Source of the DNA: Acidimicrobiia bacterium
GTDB taxonomy: Bacteria; Actinomycetota; Acidimicrobiia; Spongiisociales; JAHEDJ01
NCBI GenBank assembly: GCA_035471805.1
Contig: DATIPS010000015.1
Location: forward strand, 1-64,000
DNA length: 64,000 nucleotides
Direction of reading: 5' to 3'
In this document: positions 44,640 to 54,908 of the stretch, piece after piece
How positions within the stretch are numbered: position 1 is the stretch's first letter
How the letters are laid out: the number at the start of each line of letters is the position of its first letter
The notes under the pieces: model-generated
Seen by the model: the letters and a program-made list of their open reading frames with translations, nothing else
Told to the model about the DNA's origin: nothing
The model's database searches: none
Position numbers and translations under genes: made by a program

Positions 44640-45971
44640 TCAGGCCAACTCGGCTCGCACAACACCGATCAAATCATCGGCGATTGCCGCCGCGCCGTCC
44701 TTTGTCGATGCCTCGACCATGACCCTGATCAACGGTTCGGTCCCGGAGGCTCTGACGAGAATCCTCCCATTCCCGGCGAGCTCCTTTTCGGCTCGCTCGA
44801 CCGCAGACCAGATCACCTCGGACTCCTCCAGACCTTTGGTCTCCCCCACTCTGACATTTCGGAGAATCTGCGGAAACTCGGTGATCGTCTCTCTGCGGAG
44901 GTCTGCGAGCCGCCGACCGGACGCGGCCACCACCTCGACGAGCCGAAGTGCCGTCAGGAGACCGTCTCCGGTCACCAGATCGTTGAGGAAGATGACGTGC
45001 CCCGATTGCTCGCCGCCCAAGGACGCGCCGTGCTCACGCATGCCCTCGAGAACATAGCGATCACCGACCTGGGTCTGAATCAGGTTGACGCCGATGGACT
45101 CCATCGCCTTGCGGAAACCCAGATTGGACATCACGGTGGCAACCACGGTGTTGTTCTTCAGCCGACCGCGCTCGTGCATATGACGGGCGATGACCGCCAT
45201 GATGACGTCGCCGTTGGCGGGTACCCCCTCCTCATCGACCGCAATCAGCCGATCTGCGTCACCGTCGAAGGCGAGGCCCAGGCGGCCTTTCGCCTCCCTG
45301 GCGAGAAACGCAGGGGATGTGGCCCCAACGCCATCGTTGATGTTGGTTCCGTCCGGATCGGCGGCCAGGACCCTGACGTCTGCCTTCAAGCGGTGGAACA
45401 ACTGAGGCGCCGCCTTGTATGCGGCGCCGTTGGCACAGTCGAGTGTCAGCGCGAGGCCGCGGAAGGAGTACTCGGCGAGTCCTGCCAGGAAGTCGAGATA
45501 CTCCGCGAGGGCATCCGTGTTCAAGAACCTGGTGCCGACCGCCTCCCCGACGGCGACGTTGAAGGGGCGATCAGTTCGAAGCCGGGCCTCGATCTCATCC
45601 TCTTCGGCGTCGGAGAGCTTGGCCCCCGTCGCGCCCAGCAGTTTGATGCCGTTGTCCGAGGCTGGATTGTGTGAGGCACTGACGACGGCTCCCATCATTG
45701 CACCGCTGGTACCGGTGAGACGGGCGACCCCTCCGGACGGGAGCACGCCGACGTCGACCGTGTCGATGCCGACGCTGTGGAACCCGGCCTGAAGCGCGGA
45801 GGACAGCATCTCGCCCGACCTCCTGGTGTCGCGACCGACGATCACCGGCCCGCGCGGAAGAGCCTCACCGGCGGCTCGGCTCAGCCGCATTACGAAGTCG
45901 GGCGTCAGTTCGGTGTTCGCGACACCGCGGATGCCGTCGGTTCCGAAGAGTCGGCGACCCTCCTTGAGCAT
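44640..45971 (-). CDS. glmM: phosphoglucosamine mutase
   Basis: GlmM of 443 aa converts GlcN6P to GlcN1P, the step after GlmS. The catalytic phosphoserine is S100 in VVSASHNPASDNGIK; the metal loop is LAFDGDADRLIAVDEEG and the sugar-binding loop GEQSGHVIF; the phosphate-binding C-terminus has RILVRASGTEPLIRVMVE. It starts with KEGRRLFGTDGIRGVAN. The start codon directly follows the rpsI stop. rplM-rpsI-glmM is a conserved operon. Confidence 0.97.
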   Translation of the reverse strand: MLKEGRRLFGTDGIRGVANTELTPDFVMRLSRAAGEALPRGPVIVGRDTRRSGEMLSSALQAGFHSVGIDTVDVGVLPSGGVARLTGTSGAMMGAVVSASHNPASDNGIKLLGATGAKLSDAEEDEIEARLRTDRPFNVAVGEAVGTRFLNTDALAEYLDFLAGLAEYSFRGLALTLDCANGAAYKAAPQLFHRLKADVRVLAADPDGTNINDGVGATSPAFLAREAKGRLGLAFDGDADRLIAVDEEGVPANGDVIMAVIARHMHERGRLKNNTVVATVMSNLGFRKAMESIGVNLIQTQVGDRYVLEGMREHGASLGGEQSGHVIFLNDLVTGDGLLTALRLVEVVAASGRRLADLRRETITEFPQILRNVRVGETKGLEESEVIWSAVERAEKELAGNGRILVRASGTEPLIRVMVEASTKDGAAAIADDLIGVVRAELA

Positions 45972-46364
45972 CTAGCGCTTTGTGTACTGCGGAGCGCGAC
46001 GGGCCTTGCGGAGGCCGTACTTCTTGCGCTCAACCCTGCGAGCGTCTCTGGTCAGCAGGCCGTTGCTCTTCAGCTGCGGCCGGAGTTCAGGGATCAAGTC
46101 AAGGATCGCACGGGCGATGCCGAGACGAATCGCGTCGGTCTGCCCGGTCGTGCCGCCACCATGGACCGTGACGTACACGTCGTAGCGGCCTTCTATTTCG
46201 CCCACTCGGAGCGGTTCGAGAACACGGATACGCTGCGCCATCGTCGGGAAGTAATCCTCCAACGACCGGTCGTTGATGACAACACGGCCCGTCCCCTCAT
46301 GGAGTCGGACACGGGCTACCGAGGACTTGCGACGCCCGGTTGCCTGAACGAGTGGCTTGGACAT
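45972..46364 (-). CDS. rpsI: 30S ribosomal protein S9
   Basis: S9 of 130 aa, full length without the N-terminal extension some actinobacteria have. [20 protein letters not shown] opens the protein, [20 protein letters not shown] is the core, and the end RRAPQYTKR has the basic tail whose last residue contacts P-site tRNA. Overlaps the rplM stop by one base. Confidence 0.98.
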   Translation of the reverse strand: MSKPLVQATGRRKSSVARVRLHEGTGRVVINDRSLEDYFPTMAQRIRVLEPLRVGEIEGRYDVYVTVHGGGTTGQTDAIRLGIARAILDLIPELRPQLKSNGLLTRDARRVERKKYGLRKARRAPQYTKR

Positions 46365-46819
46365 CAGGCGTCCACCTTTCGGATATCGAACACGAGTGGT
46401 TGCGGCGACTGCGCCTCGTGTGGATGGTCCGCCCCGGCATGAACCTTCAGCTTCTTGAGCATCTGGCGTCCGAGACGATTCTTTGGAAGCATTCCCCTGA
46501 CCGCCCGCTCCATCACCTGCTCCGGACGGCGGTCGATGAGCGATGCGAAGGACTCTTCCTTCAACCCGCCCGGAAAACCGGAATGGCGGTAGTAGATCTT
46601 GCGCTCGGATTTGGCCGATGTGACCGCCACCTTGTCGGCGTTGACTACGACGACGAAGTCACCAACGTCGAGATGCGGTGCGAATTGCGGCTTGTGCTTG
46701 CCGCGCAGCACCTGAGCGATCTCTGACGCCAGCCGCCCGAGTGGGAGGCCCTCTGCGTCCACGACATACCAGGCGCGTTGCACGTCGTCGGGTTTTGGTG
46801 AATAGGTCTTCTGCATCAT
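46364..46819 (-). CDS. rplM: 50S ribosomal protein L13
   Basis: L13 of 151 aa, early 50S assembly protein. [40 protein letters not shown], and [20 protein letters not shown] are diagnostic. It heads rplM-rpsI-glmM. Its leader is the divergent gap with ilvA, which holds palindromic copy 8. Confidence 0.98.
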   Translation of the reverse strand: MMQKTYSPKPDDVQRAWYVVDAEGLPLGRLASEIAQVLRGKHKPQFAPHLDVGDFVVVVNADKVAVTSAKSERKIYYRHSGFPGGLKEESFASLIDRRPEQVMERAVRGMLPKNRLGRQMLKKLKVHAGADHPHEAQSPQPLVFDIRKVDA

Positions 46820-46906
46820 CGAATCCTCGCGAGGGAAAGACCCCGCGATAGCGGAGCCGACGCATGGTATCGAATTACACCGTCAATCGTCAATCTCGCA
46901 ACCCGT

Positions 46907-46958
46907 TTTTCTCAGCAATGCTATGTACCGTTGGGGATGCACAGCATTGCTGAGAAAA
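46907..46958. repeat. palindromic element copy 8, in the rplM-ilvA divergent gap
   Basis: The best-conserved stem: TTTTCTCAGCAATGCT and AGCATTGCTGAGAAAA are exact complements (16 bp), with further pairing inside. It is a single copy. Its right edge lies 15 bp before the ilvA start. Confidence 0.95.
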
Positions 46959-46972
46959 CGAGGAACACCGAA

Positions 46973-48181
46973 TTGACCGACAAACTGATCTCCCTCGACG
47001 AGATTCGCGCGGCGAGAGCCCGCATGGGATCGACCGTAATCGTGACTCCTTCCGTCCACTCGACATCGTTCTCACGGATGACGGGACGCGATGTCTGGTT
47101 CAAAGCGGAGAACCTGCAGCGGACCGGATCGTTCAAGATCCGGGGAGCGATGAACGTCCTCTCACAGCTCGACCCCGAGGAACGCTCCGCCGGGGTCGTT
47201 GCCGCCTCGGCCGGGAACCATGCCCAGGGTGTAGCCCTCGCCGCTCAGTCGACCGGAGTTCGGGCAACGGTCTTCATGCCCGAGGCGGCGCCGCTGCCCA
47301 AGGTTTCGGCGACCAGGGAGTACGGAGCGGAGGTCCGACTCACCGGCACGAGCCTCGAAGACGCGGTGGTCGCCGCCAGGGCATACGCCGGCGAGACGGG
47401 TGCCCGTTTCATCCACCCATACGACGACGCCGCAATCGTGACGGGTCAGGGGACGCTGGGGATCGAGGTGGCCGAGCAGGTCCCGGAAGCCGGAACGGTC
47501 GTCATTCCCGTCGGTGGTGGTGGCCTCATGGCCGGATCCGCCGCCGCGCTCAAAGCGCTGCGGCCCGATGTCCGCATCGTCGGCGTTGAGATCGTCACCG
47601 CCAACACCTACGAGCTCAGCAGGAAGGAGGGTTCACCAACGCCGGTGGCGCCCCGGCCGACGGTTGCCGACGGGATCGCCGTCCACGAGCCCTCCCTCCT
47701 CGCCTTCAGGCACATCGAGGCTTTCGTGGATGAACTGGCGACGGTCGACGACCCCCAGGCAATGCAGGCCGTCGCCTTCCTCCTCGAACGCACGAAGCTG
47801 CTGGTTGAGGCGTCGGGCGCGGTCGGCGTCGCAGCTCTCATGGAGGGCCGGCTCGACCACCTGCCGGATCCGTTCGTCATCGTCCTCTCCGGCGGCAACA
47901 TCGACCTGCTCCTCCTCAATCGCGTCATTCGAGGGGGCCTCGCCGCCGCCGGACGCTTCGCCTGGTACCGGGTACGGATTCCCGATGTGCCCGGTCAGCT
48001 GGCCGGCCTGCTAAACGTGATCGCTTCCCACGGAGGCAATGTCGTCTCCGTGGAGCACTACAGGGAGGAAGGCGGGGTGCCGGTCGGCTTCACGGATGTT
48101 CTGATTGCCGTGGAGACTCGCGGCCCGGAGCACTCGGACGAACTGCGTTTGGCGCTGGGCGAGTACGGACTCGTCGGCTAG
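46973..48181 (+). CDS. ilvA: threonine ammonia-lyase with ACT domain
   Basis: Threonine dehydratase of 402 aa. Fold-type II PLP domain (about 1-320): the lysine is in RTGSFKIRGAMNVL, SAGNHAQGVALAA binds the substrate, VVIPVGGGGLMAGSAAAL is the phosphate loop. The ACT domain (about 330-402, YRVRIPDVPGQLAGLLNVIA) suggests allosteric control. TTG 46973 is chosen because GAGGA sits 8 nt upstream; the ATG 14 codons earlier lies in the palindrome. It makes 2-oxobutanoate for isoleucine or for catabolism. Single gene, divergent from rplM. Confidence 0.93.
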   Translation: MTDKLISLDEIRAARARMGSTVIVTPSVHSTSFSRMTGRDVWFKAENLQRTGSFKIRGAMNVLSQLDPEERSAGVVAASAGNHAQGVALAAQSTGVRATVFMPEAAPLPKVSATREYGAEVRLTGTSLEDAVVAARAYAGETGARFIHPYDDAAIVTGQGTLGIEVAEQVPEAGTVVIPVGGGGLMAGSAAALKALRPDVRIVGVEIVTANTYELSRKEGSPTPVAPRPTVADGIAVHEPSLLAFRHIEAFVDELATVDDPQAMQAVAFLLERTKLLVEASGAVGVAALMEGRLDHLPDPFVIVLSGGNIDLLLLNRVIRGGLAAAGRFAWYRVRIPDVPGQLAGLLNVIASHGGNVVSVEHYREEGGVPVGFTDVLIAVETRGPEHSDELRLALGEYGLVG

Positions 48182-48207
48182 CGGCAGGCCGCCAACGCCC
48201 GGCGACC

Positions 48208-48227
48208 GGCTCCCGGTTGAAGCCGGG
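48208..48227. terminator. possible hairpin between convergent ilvA and acs
   Basis: CCCGGTT and AGCCGGG can pair around GA in the 111-bp convergent gap. There is no U-tract; support is mainly positional. Confidence 0.3.
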
Positions 48228-48292
48228 TCCCGAGCCATGGGCAAAGAGTCATCGACTGTTGCCTGCTACCGATTCGCAACTCGGGATACCTC

Positions 48293-50254
48293 TTACTCGT
48301 CGCCGGCACCCGTCTGCGACATGGCGGCTATCTCCCGCACGACGTCTGCATTGGCCAAGGTGGTCACGTCACCGAGTTGCCTTTCCTCCGAGATGTCCTT
48401 CAGCAACCTTCGCATGATCTTGCCCGATCGCGTTTTGGGCAGATCATCGGTGAAGACAATGCTCTTCGGTTTGGCAATCGGACCGATCGTCGCAGCCACA
48501 TGGTCCCGCAGTTCGTGGAGTAGTTTGTCGTCGCCGACCTCCCCTGCGCGGAGCGTGACGAAGGCGGCGATCGCCTGCCCGGTCAACTCGTCCTTGCGCC
48601 CTACGACGGCCGCCTCTGCCACCGCTCTGTGAGAGACGAGCGCAGACTCGACCTCTGTCGTGGAAATGTTGTGCCCGGCCACGAGCATCACATCGTCAAC
48701 CCGGCCGAGAAGCCAGAAGTATCCGTCGTCGTCTCGTTTGGCACCGTCGCCAGGGAAGTACGATCCCTCCATCCGCGACCAGTAGGTCTGCACATAACGA
48801 TCCGGGTCACCGTAGATCGTTCGCAGCATCGAGGGCCACGGCCTGGTGATGGTGAGGAAACCGCCTCCGCCGAGTGGGACCGAGTTGCCTTCCTCATCGA
48901 TTACGTCCGCCGAGATGCCCGGGAAGGCAAGTGTCGCCGATCCCGGCTTGGTGGCAACGGCGCCCGGGAGCGGCGTGATCATGATTGCCCCGGTCTCCGT
49001 CTGCCACCAGGTGTCTACGATGGGGCGGCTGCCTCCGCCGATGTTCTCGTGGTACCAGATCCATGCTTCCGGGTTGATCGGCTCGCCGACGGTACCGAGA
49101 ACGCGCAGTGAGCTGAGGTCGTGGCCGGCCGGGAACTCATCACCCCACTTCATGAAAGCCCGAATCGCGGTCGGTGCCGTATAGAAGATCGTGACCTTGT
49201 AGTCCTCGATGATCTGCCACAGACGGTCCTTGCCCGGCCAGTCGGGGGCTCCTTCGTACATGACGCCGGTCGTGCCGTTGGCGAGAGGTCCGTAGACGAT
49301 GTAGGAATGGCCGGTGACCCACCCGATGTCGGCGGCGCACCAGTAGACATCATCGGGTTTGATGTCGAACACCAGGCTGTGCGTCGTCGTGACTCCAGTC
49401 AGGTAGCCGGCCTGCGTGTGGACGATTCCTTTCGGTTTCCCGGTCGTCCCGGACGTGTAGAGGATGTACAGCATGTCCTCGGCGTTCATCACTGCAGGTT
49501 CGAACTCCGTCGGCTTCCCTTCGACAACATCGTGGTACCAGGCGTCCCTGCCTTCGGTCATCGTTATCTCGTTGCCGGTCCGTCTGACGACGACCACATG
49601 CTCGATCGAGGGGCTCTGCGCGACGGCCACGTCGACATTGGCCTTCAACGCCACGACACTCCCCCGGCGCCAGGCCCCATCCTGAGTGATCACGACTTTG
49701 GCTTCGGCGTCGTTGATGCGGTCGGCAAGAGCGTCTGATGAGAATCCTCCGAACACGACCGAATGGGCGGCGCCGATGCGAGCGCAAGCCAGCATCGCGA
49801 TCGGGAGTTCCGGGATCATGCCCATGTAGATCGCCACTCGATCACCTTTGGCGACACCCATTCCGGCCAGCCCGTTGGCGAATCGGTTCACCTCCTGGTA
49901 CAGCTCGCGAAATGTGAAAGTCCTGGTGTCTCCCGGCTCGCCGATCCAGTGGTAGGCAATCTTGTCTCCCTCGGTGTCGAGGTGGCGGTCGAGGCAGTTG
50001 TAGGTGAGGTTCAGTTCTCCGTCCTTGAACCACTTGAAGAACGGTGGATTAGAGTCGTCCAGCACCTCGGTCGGCTCTTTGAACCAGGAGATCCGGCTCC
50101 GAGCCTGTTTCTCCCAGAACCCGAGCCAATCCTCCTCCGCCTGCTCATGAATGCCCGGCCGGGCATTGGCCTGCGCGGCGAATTCGTCGGACGGCGGGAA
50201 GACTCGGTCCTCTGTGCTGAGGTTTTCGATGGCCTGACGCCTGAGGTCTGACAC
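48293..50254 (-). CDS. acs: acetyl-CoA synthetase (AMP-forming)
   Basis: Acs of 653 aa, full length, activating acetate through acetyl-AMP. Adenylate-forming signatures: [39 protein letters not shown], and [20 protein letters not shown]; the C-terminal [13 protein letters not shown] has the lysine that is acetylated in Acs enzymes. GTG 50254 has AAGGAG upstream. It is probably a single-gene unit convergent with ilvA. No acetyltransferase or deacetylase regulator gene is adjacent. Confidence 0.97.
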   Translation of the reverse strand: MSDLRRQAIENLSTEDRVFPPSDEFAAQANARPGIHEQAEEDWLGFWEKQARSRISWFKEPTEVLDDSNPPFFKWFKDGELNLTYNCLDRHLDTEGDKIAYHWIGEPGDTRTFTFRELYQEVNRFANGLAGMGVAKGDRVAIYMGMIPELPIAMLACARIGAAHSVVFGGFSSDALADRINDAEAKVVITQDGAWRRGSVVALKANVDVAVAQSPSIEHVVVVRRTGNEITMTEGRDAWYHDVVEGKPTEFEPAVMNAEDMLYILYTSGTTGKPKGIVHTQAGYLTGVTTTHSLVFDIKPDDVYWCAADIGWVTGHSYIVYGPLANGTTGVMYEGAPDWPGKDRLWQIIEDYKVTIFYTAPTAIRAFMKWGDEFPAGHDLSSLRVLGTVGEPINPEAWIWYHENIGGGSRPIVDTWWQTETGAIMITPLPGAVATKPGSATLAFPGISADVIDEEGNSVPLGGGGFLTITRPWPSMLRTIYGDPDRYVQTYWSRMEGSYFPGDGAKRDDDGYFWLLGRVDDVMLVAGHNISTTEVESALVSHRAVAEAAVVGRKDELTGQAIAAFVTLRAGEVGDDKLLHELRDHVAATIGPIAKPKSIVFTDDLPKTRSGKIMRRLLKDISEERQLGDVTTLANADVVREIAAMSQTGAGDE

Positions 50255-50442
50255 AAAGGCTCCTTCCTACCGCCCTTTGAGCGGACATGACTCCGTGCGA
50301 CGTACGTTTTCGGTCGACATGGTACGAAAACGCCGGCTCCGTCGCCATGGGGGCCGAAGATCGGTCGACCCGGGCGGTGGGCCGACTTCTTCCGCCACGA
50401 TCCCTCCACAGTCGGGATTGGTGATGCAGGGCCGGTGATTTC

Positions 50443-51177
50443 TCAGTAGCCGACGCTCCACAGAGTCAGTCCGTGCGGCGGGGCAACGGCGCCGTCGGTG
50501 GCCGCCCGGTTGCGAGCTTCGATGATGAGAGGCACTTCGCTCGCGTCGATCTTGCCAAGGCCGACCTCGACGCACAGACCGACCAGAGAACGCACCATTT
50601 GCTGACAGAACGACGAGGCGACCACCTCGAACTCGAGCACACGGTCGTTCAAGTTCCGCCATTCGGCGGACATGACATCCCGCACCGTCGTACGGCCTTC
50701 GGAGACCCGGCAGAAAGTGGCGAAATCATGCCTGCCGATGAAGTGATCCGAGACCGAGCACAGCACACCGACGTCCAGCGGTTGCCCAACGTGCCATGCC
50801 CGCAGCCGCCACTGCGGATCGAGCACCCGACCGTTATCGATCCGATATCGATAGGTCCTGGAAGTCGCCGAGAAGCGGGCACTGAAGCCGTCCGGAGCGA
50901 CCGAAACTGCGCCTACGGCTATCTCGGGGTTGAGCATCTTGTTGAGAGAGCGAAGCAGACGGTCGGTGTCTGGGAACTCCTCGACCTCGAAGCTGACAAC
51001 CTGGCCGTCTGCATGTACCCCGGCATCGGTCCTGCCGGCAACCACCGTTTCGATGCCGGGAAGAATCTTGTGCAGAGCTGCCTCGAGGTCACCCTGCACG
51101 GTCCGCACCTGCAACTGCCGGGCGTAGCCGCGGAAGCCGGATCCGTCGTAAGCGATGTCCAGGCGATAGACCGGCAC
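50443..51177 (-). CDS. truA: tRNA pseudouridine38-40 synthase TruA
   Basis: TruA of 244 aa modifies U38-U40 in the tRNA anticodon arm. The catalytic aspartate is D51 in VVAGRTDAGVHADGQVVSFE; LDIAYDGSGFRGYARQ starts the protein and ARFSATSRTYRYRI is the next family motif; SFCQQMVRSLVGLCVEVGLG is in the C-terminal half. GTG 51177, one base after the Yip1-gene stop. In many actinobacteria truA follows rplQ directly; here three genes are in between. Confidence 0.95.
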   Translation of the reverse strand: MPVYRLDIAYDGSGFRGYARQLQVRTVQGDLEAALHKILPGIETVVAGRTDAGVHADGQVVSFEVEEFPDTDRLLRSLNKMLNPEIAVGAVSVAPDGFSARFSATSRTYRYRIDNGRVLDPQWRLRAWHVGQPLDVGVLCSVSDHFIGRHDFATFCRVSEGRTTVRDVMSAEWRNLNDRVLEFEVVASSFCQQMVRSLVGLCVEVGLGKIDASEVPLIIEARNRAATDGAVAPPHGLTLWSVGY

Positions 51178-51178
51178 T

Positions 51179-51712
51179 TCAGAAGAAGCGGATCAAGGAG
51201 GCGAGCCCATCGCCTATGCCGATCGATTGCACAACCCACCAAAGGGCCACTGCCAGCAAGGCGCTGCCGACCGACTTTCTCGTGTCGAAGTCGAACAGCA
51301 CTCGGGCCGCTGCCGAAATCGCCGCGATGAACCAGATGAGCGCGGCCGCAACCACGACATCGGTGAGGATCGAACCGACAAAGGGGGCGGCTAGGAGCAG
51401 CACGAGCGGCACATGGGTGAATCCCGTCAGGCGGATCACCGTTGCTCCTCTTGCGGAACCCTCGAAGATCTTCGTTCCCGCCAGCCAGAGCCCTCCGGAT
51501 ACGATCAGCCAGCCGATCAGGCCCGAGAGCAGTATGCCGATGAACGAGACGACGCTGAACCCGAGATTGCTCCCCAACACGAGGGCGAGATAGATGGCAC
51601 CGTAGATTCCGGCCACGATCAAGACGGCGTCTCCGGTCGCGGCGTTGTCGAAGAACACCTCGGTGTAGAGCCTGCGGTCGAGCCTGGCGGCTCTCATCAT
51701 CCGGTCGAACAT
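51179..51712 (-). CDS. Yip1-domain membrane protein
   Basis: Membrane protein of 177 aa with about five hydrophobic helices, matching the Yip1 family outline (short cytosolic start, AATGDAVLIVAGIYGAIYLA, a central GGLWLAGTKIFEGSARGATV loop, RLTGFTHVPLVLLLAAPF, and a closing helix). Bacterial Yip1 proteins are uncharacterised. It is co-transcribed with truA. Confidence 0.75.
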   Translation of the reverse strand: MFDRMMRAARLDRRLYTEVFFDNAATGDAVLIVAGIYGAIYLALVLGSNLGFSVVSFIGILLSGLIGWLIVSGGLWLAGTKIFEGSARGATVIRLTGFTHVPLVLLLAAPFVGSILTDVVVAAALIWFIAAISAAARVLFDFDTRKSVGSALLAVALWWVVQSIGIGDGLASLIRFF

Positions 51713-51815
51713 GGGACCGCCAGAGTAACAGCGGCGGGTTATTTGCAGGCCATTGGGAGAGTGCCGGGCAACGGGCCGATCGGCAACCGGCCCATCGCCG
51801 TCTGGCAGCCTGGTG

Positions 51816-52364
51816 TCATCGAACCAGGGCGTGGAGTGCTTTCGACGGGCGGGTGACGCTCCGGTCTGCGCTCCAGCGATCCAGCTCGTCGAACGGTATC
51901 CATCGAGCGTCGAGCACCCCTTCGCCGGCTTCGATGAGTCCGGATCGTGCTCGGAATCCGTATCTCAGGTCGAAGTGCAGATGTGCCGGGTCGTCCGCCC
52001 GAAGGGGAAACTGGTGGATGTCGATGTCGATCAGACCGAATGATTGAATGGCGCCCAGGCCGGTCTCTTCTGCAATCTCGCGGCGGCTCGCCGCTTCGAT
52101 CGATGCATCGTCCGGTTCGATGTGCCCTCCGGGCTGCAGCCACTTGCCGATCTTCTCATGATGAATGAGCAGAACGCCGGCGCCGTTGGGCGACGCGACG
52201 AAACCGCTGGCAGTGAAGTGCCCGGGATCGAACCGGCTGCGGGACGTCGGATCGCCGGCGGAGGCGCAGAGATCCAGCATGCGACGGCGATAGGAAGCCT
52301 GTTGAGGATCTGGGGGATCGAAGGCGGCAAGAAGCTGACGAATGTGCGTACGAGAATCCGGCAT
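51816..52364 (-). CDS. Nudix hydrolase
   Basis: Protein of 182 aa with a canonical Nudix box (GX5EX7REUXEEXGU) reading GHIEPDDASIEAASRREI then AEETGL. LLIHHEKIGKWLQPGGHIEP and the later HLHFDLRYGFRA are frequent in actinobacterial Nudix proteins of unknown substrate. No ribosome-binding site is visible at the assigned ATG 52364: a fourfold heptamer abuts it. An alternative start is Met28. Downstream of coaA in the same direction. Confidence 0.85.
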   Translation of the reverse strand: MPDSRTHIRQLLAAFDPPDPQQASYRRRMLDLCASAGDPTSRSRFDPGHFTASGFVASPNGAGVLLIHHEKIGKWLQPGGHIEPDDASIEAASRREIAEETGLGAIQSFGLIDIDIHQFPLRADDPAHLHFDLRYGFRARSGLIEAGEGVLDARWIPFDELDRWSADRSVTRPSKALHALVR

Positions 52365-52392
52365 TAGGCAGTAGGCAGTAGGCAGTAGGCAG
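52365..52392. repeat. TAGGCAG x4 tandem repeat abutting the Nudix start codon
   Basis: Four exact copies of TAGGCAG (CTGCCTA on the coding strand), with a degenerate fifth (TCAGGAG) at 52393-52399. The tract replaces the expected ribosome-binding region of the Nudix gene. Confidence 0.97.
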
Positions 52393-52525
52393 TCAGGAGC
52401 CTAGAGCCTCCGGCCCGGAGACCATGCCTCCGGAGCATGGCTTGCTGCCCCGGCCTCAACAGGGAACCACTTGCCAATCGCCCCGGCCGGCGGCCGCCGC
52501 GGCGAAGTGGCGGCCGGCACCCGCC

Positions 52526-53473
52526 TCATATCCGCCGCAACCGCACTTTCTTGATCGTGTGATCGGCATCCTTCTCGATGATGAGATGGGCACGCTCGCG
52601 GGTCGGGAGGATGTTCTCCCGCAGATTCGGGCCGTTGATTCGATTCCAGATGTCCCTGGCCGTCTCGACAGCCTCATCTTCGGAAAGCCCGGCGTATCGA
52701 TGGAAGTACGAGTCGGGATTCTGAAAGACGGTGTCGCGCAGGGTCAGGAACCTGTCTATGTACCACTGCAGTACGTGCTCCTCATGTGCATCCATGTATA
52801 TGGAAAAGTCGAAGAAATCGCTGACGAATACCCTGGCCCGGGTCGCCCCTCCGTCACCGGTCTGCAGAACGTTGAGGCCCTCGACTATCAGAATGTCCGG
52901 CCGATCCGTCTCGCGTTTCTCGCCGGGGAGCACGTCGTAGGCCAGGTGCGAGTAGACGGGTGCGCCGATGTTTCTCTCCCCTGCTTTGACGGCCGCCATG
53001 AACCGGACCAGTTGGCGGACGTCATAGCTCTCGGGAAATCCCTTGCGATCCATGAGGTCTCTTTCTTCCAGAACCTCATTTGGAAATAGGAAACCGTCCG
53101 TGGTGACCAGATCGACCTTCGGATGGTCCGGCCACCTGGCCAGAAGCGCTTGCAGGACGCGAGCAACGGTCGACTTGCCGACTGCCACGCTCCCGGCCAC
53201 GCCGATCACATAAGGGACTCGTTCCGCCGGTTGACCCAGGAATGTGTCCGTAACCTTGTAGAGCTGCTGCGAGGCTGCCACATAGAGGTTCAGCAACCTG
53301 GACAGCGGAAGGTATATCTGGGCCACCTCATCGAGGGAGAGCTCCTCGTTGATACCACGCAGTCGTTCCAGATCCCCCTCATCGAGAGTCATCGGGGTGT
53401 TGGCCCGCAGCTCCGCCCACTCGTCGTGGTCGAAGTCGATGAACCGGGCGTCCAGGTGCGAGTCGGGAGACAT
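52526..53473 (-). CDS. coaA: pantothenate kinase, type I
   Basis: CoaA of 315 aa phosphorylates pantothenate, the first step of CoA synthesis. The P-loop is [60 protein letters not shown] and [14 protein letters not shown] are family blocks; it ends with the short basic VRLRRI. Type I enzymes are feedback-inhibited by CoA. ATG 53473. It follows the terminator of the ribosomal cluster, so it has its own promoter in the 129-bp gap or depends on read-through. Confidence 0.97.
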   Translation of the reverse strand: MSPDSHLDARFIDFDHDEWAELRANTPMTLDEGDLERLRGINEELSLDEVAQIYLPLSRLLNLYVAASQQLYKVTDTFLGQPAERVPYVIGVAGSVAVGKSTVARVLQALLARWPDHPKVDLVTTDGFLFPNEVLEERDLMDRKGFPESYDVRQLVRFMAAVKAGERNIGAPVYSHLAYDVLPGEKRETDRPDILIVEGLNVLQTGDGGATRARVFVSDFFDFSIYMDAHEEHVLQWYIDRFLTLRDTVFQNPDSYFHRYAGLSEDEAVETARDIWNRINGPNLRENILPTRERAHLIIEKDADHTIKKVRLRRI

Positions 53474-53543
53474 GAGAGGAGGCTAGCCCATGGGCAGCCG
53501 GCAGCACCTGCCGGCCTCCGGCCCGAAGCCGATCGCCACAAGC

Positions 53544-53565
53544 AAAACGGGCCCAGAAGGGCCCG
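53544..53565 (-). terminator. intrinsic terminator of the ribosomal-protein cluster
   Basis: On the minus strand CGGGCCC-TTCT-GGGCCCG forms a 7-bp perfect stem followed directly by TTTTGCTTGT. It lies about 40 bp after the rplQ stop. Confidence 0.85.
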
Positions 53566-53602
53566 CCTGCCTACTGCTCTTGCCTGGAGCGCGCGTTGCC
53601 CG

Positions 53603-53953
53603 TCAAACCAACTCGATGACGGCCATTTCGGCATTGTCACCGCGACGGGGACCGGTGCGGACGATCCGGGTGTATCCACCCTGGCGATCCTCGTATCGGG
53701 GACCGATCTCGTCGAACAGTTTGGTCACGATCTCGTTGTCGCGAATCTGCTTCCGCACCTGCCGGCGATCGTGCAAGCTTCCGCGCTTGCCCTTGGTTAT
53801 GAACTTCTCCGCCAGCGGCCTTACCGCTTTTGCTTTGGCAAGCGTGGTGGTCACCTTGCCTTCCCAGATCAAGGATGCGGCCAGGTTGGCGAGGAGGTGC
53901 TTTTCGTGAGTGGGGCCCGACCCGAGGCGGGCTCCCTTCCGTGGACGAGGCAT
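53603..53953 (-). CDS. rplQ: 50S ribosomal protein L17
   Basis: L17 of 116 aa, near the polypeptide exit region. [20 protein letters not shown] and [20 protein letters not shown] are the family start; [20 protein letters not shown] closes it. Overlaps the rpoA stop by one base and is the last gene before the terminator. Confidence 0.98.
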   Translation of the reverse strand: MPRPRKGARLGSGPTHEKHLLANLAASLIWEGKVTTTLAKAKAVRPLAEKFITKGKRGSLHDRRQVRKQIRDNEIVTKLFDEIGPRYEDRQGGYTRIVRTGPRRGDNAEMAVIELV

Positions 53954-54894
53954 TAGCTTTCAGCTCCTCCGGCGGCGAGGCTCAAGCCCAGCTCGTCGAG
54001 CTTGGCGATGACCTCTTCGAGGCTCTTCTGCCCGAAGTTGGTGATGTTGAGAAGATCCTCTTCCGTCTTCTGGACGATCTCCCCAACGGTCTTGACCTGC
54101 GCCCGGCGCAAGCAGTTGCGAGGACGCTCCGACAGGTCGAGGGCTTCGATCGGGAGGTCGAGATCGGGTGAGGCCGACTCGGCCGTGGCAACTTCACCGA
54201 GCTCCAGGCCGATGCCCTCGCCGATATCGGCGAATAGGTTGAGAAGCTCTCCCAGGGTCTTGCCTGCCGATGAGATGGCCTCACCGGGAGAGAGCGAGCC
54301 GTCGGTCTCAACGTCGAGGATCAACCTGTCGAAGTTGGTCATCTGGCCGACCTGGGTCGGCTCGACGCGATACGACACCTTGCGCACCGGCGAATAGATG
54401 GCATCCACCGGCATGACACCGATGGCGTCGACGCCGGGAATGCGCAGAGCGCTCCGGTAGCCCACACCGCGCTCGACGCTGAGCTCGGCCTCGAGGCGAC
54501 CGCCGGACGACAGGGTCGCCAGGTGCAGGTCGGGGTTGATGATCTCGACGCCGGCGGGAACCTTGAGCTGGCCGGCAGTCACTTCACCCGGGCCCTTGGC
54601 CGAGAGGTAGACGGTCTGCGGCTCGTATTCCTCCATGCGGACGACGATCTGCTTGATATTCAGAATGATGTCGACGACATCTTCAACGACGCCTTCCACC
54701 GTTGAGAACTCATGCTGCACACCTTCGATCTGCAGCGTGGTAACGGCGGCGCCTGGAATGCGGGACAGGAGCGTGCGGCGCAGGGTGTTGCCCAGCGTAT
54801 AGCCGAAGCCCGGCTCCAGCGGCTCTACAACAAACCTGGACCGGTAATCGGATACGGTCTGTTCCTCTATTTGTGGACGTTGAACAATCAACAA
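53953..54894 (-). CDS. rpoA: RNA polymerase alpha subunit
   Basis: Alpha subunit of 313 aa. The N-terminal dimer domain (about 1-230) includes [20 protein letters not shown] and [20 protein letters not shown]; a short linker leads to the C-terminal domain (about 245-310), [20 protein letters not shown] and [19 protein letters not shown], which contacts UP-element DNA and activators. Located as usual after rpsD. Confidence 0.98.
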   Translation of the reverse strand: MLIVQRPQIEEQTVSDYRSRFVVEPLEPGFGYTLGNTLRRTLLSRIPGAAVTTLQIEGVQHEFSTVEGVVEDVVDIILNIKQIVVRMEEYEPQTVYLSAKGPGEVTAGQLKVPAGVEIINPDLHLATLSSGGRLEAELSVERGVGYRSALRIPGVDAIGVMPVDAIYSPVRKVSYRVEPTQVGQMTNFDRLILDVETDGSLSPGEAISSAGKTLGELLNLFADIGEGIGLELGEVATAESASPDLDLPIEALDLSERPRNCLRRAQVKTVGEIVQKTEEDLLNITNFGQKSLEEVIAKLDELGLSLAAGGAES

Positions 54895-54908
54895 AGCGGT
54901 TCCCCTCG

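Noticed and set aside
46931-46972. ATG 46931 as start of ilvA
   Set aside because: It lies inside the palindrome and lacks a ribosome-binding site; TTG 46973 has GAGGA at 8 nt and fits the family N-terminus.
50255-50442. Possible RNA element in the 188-bp acs leader
   Set aside because: No known riboswitch core or convincing long hairpin was seen, only the acs ribosome-binding site.
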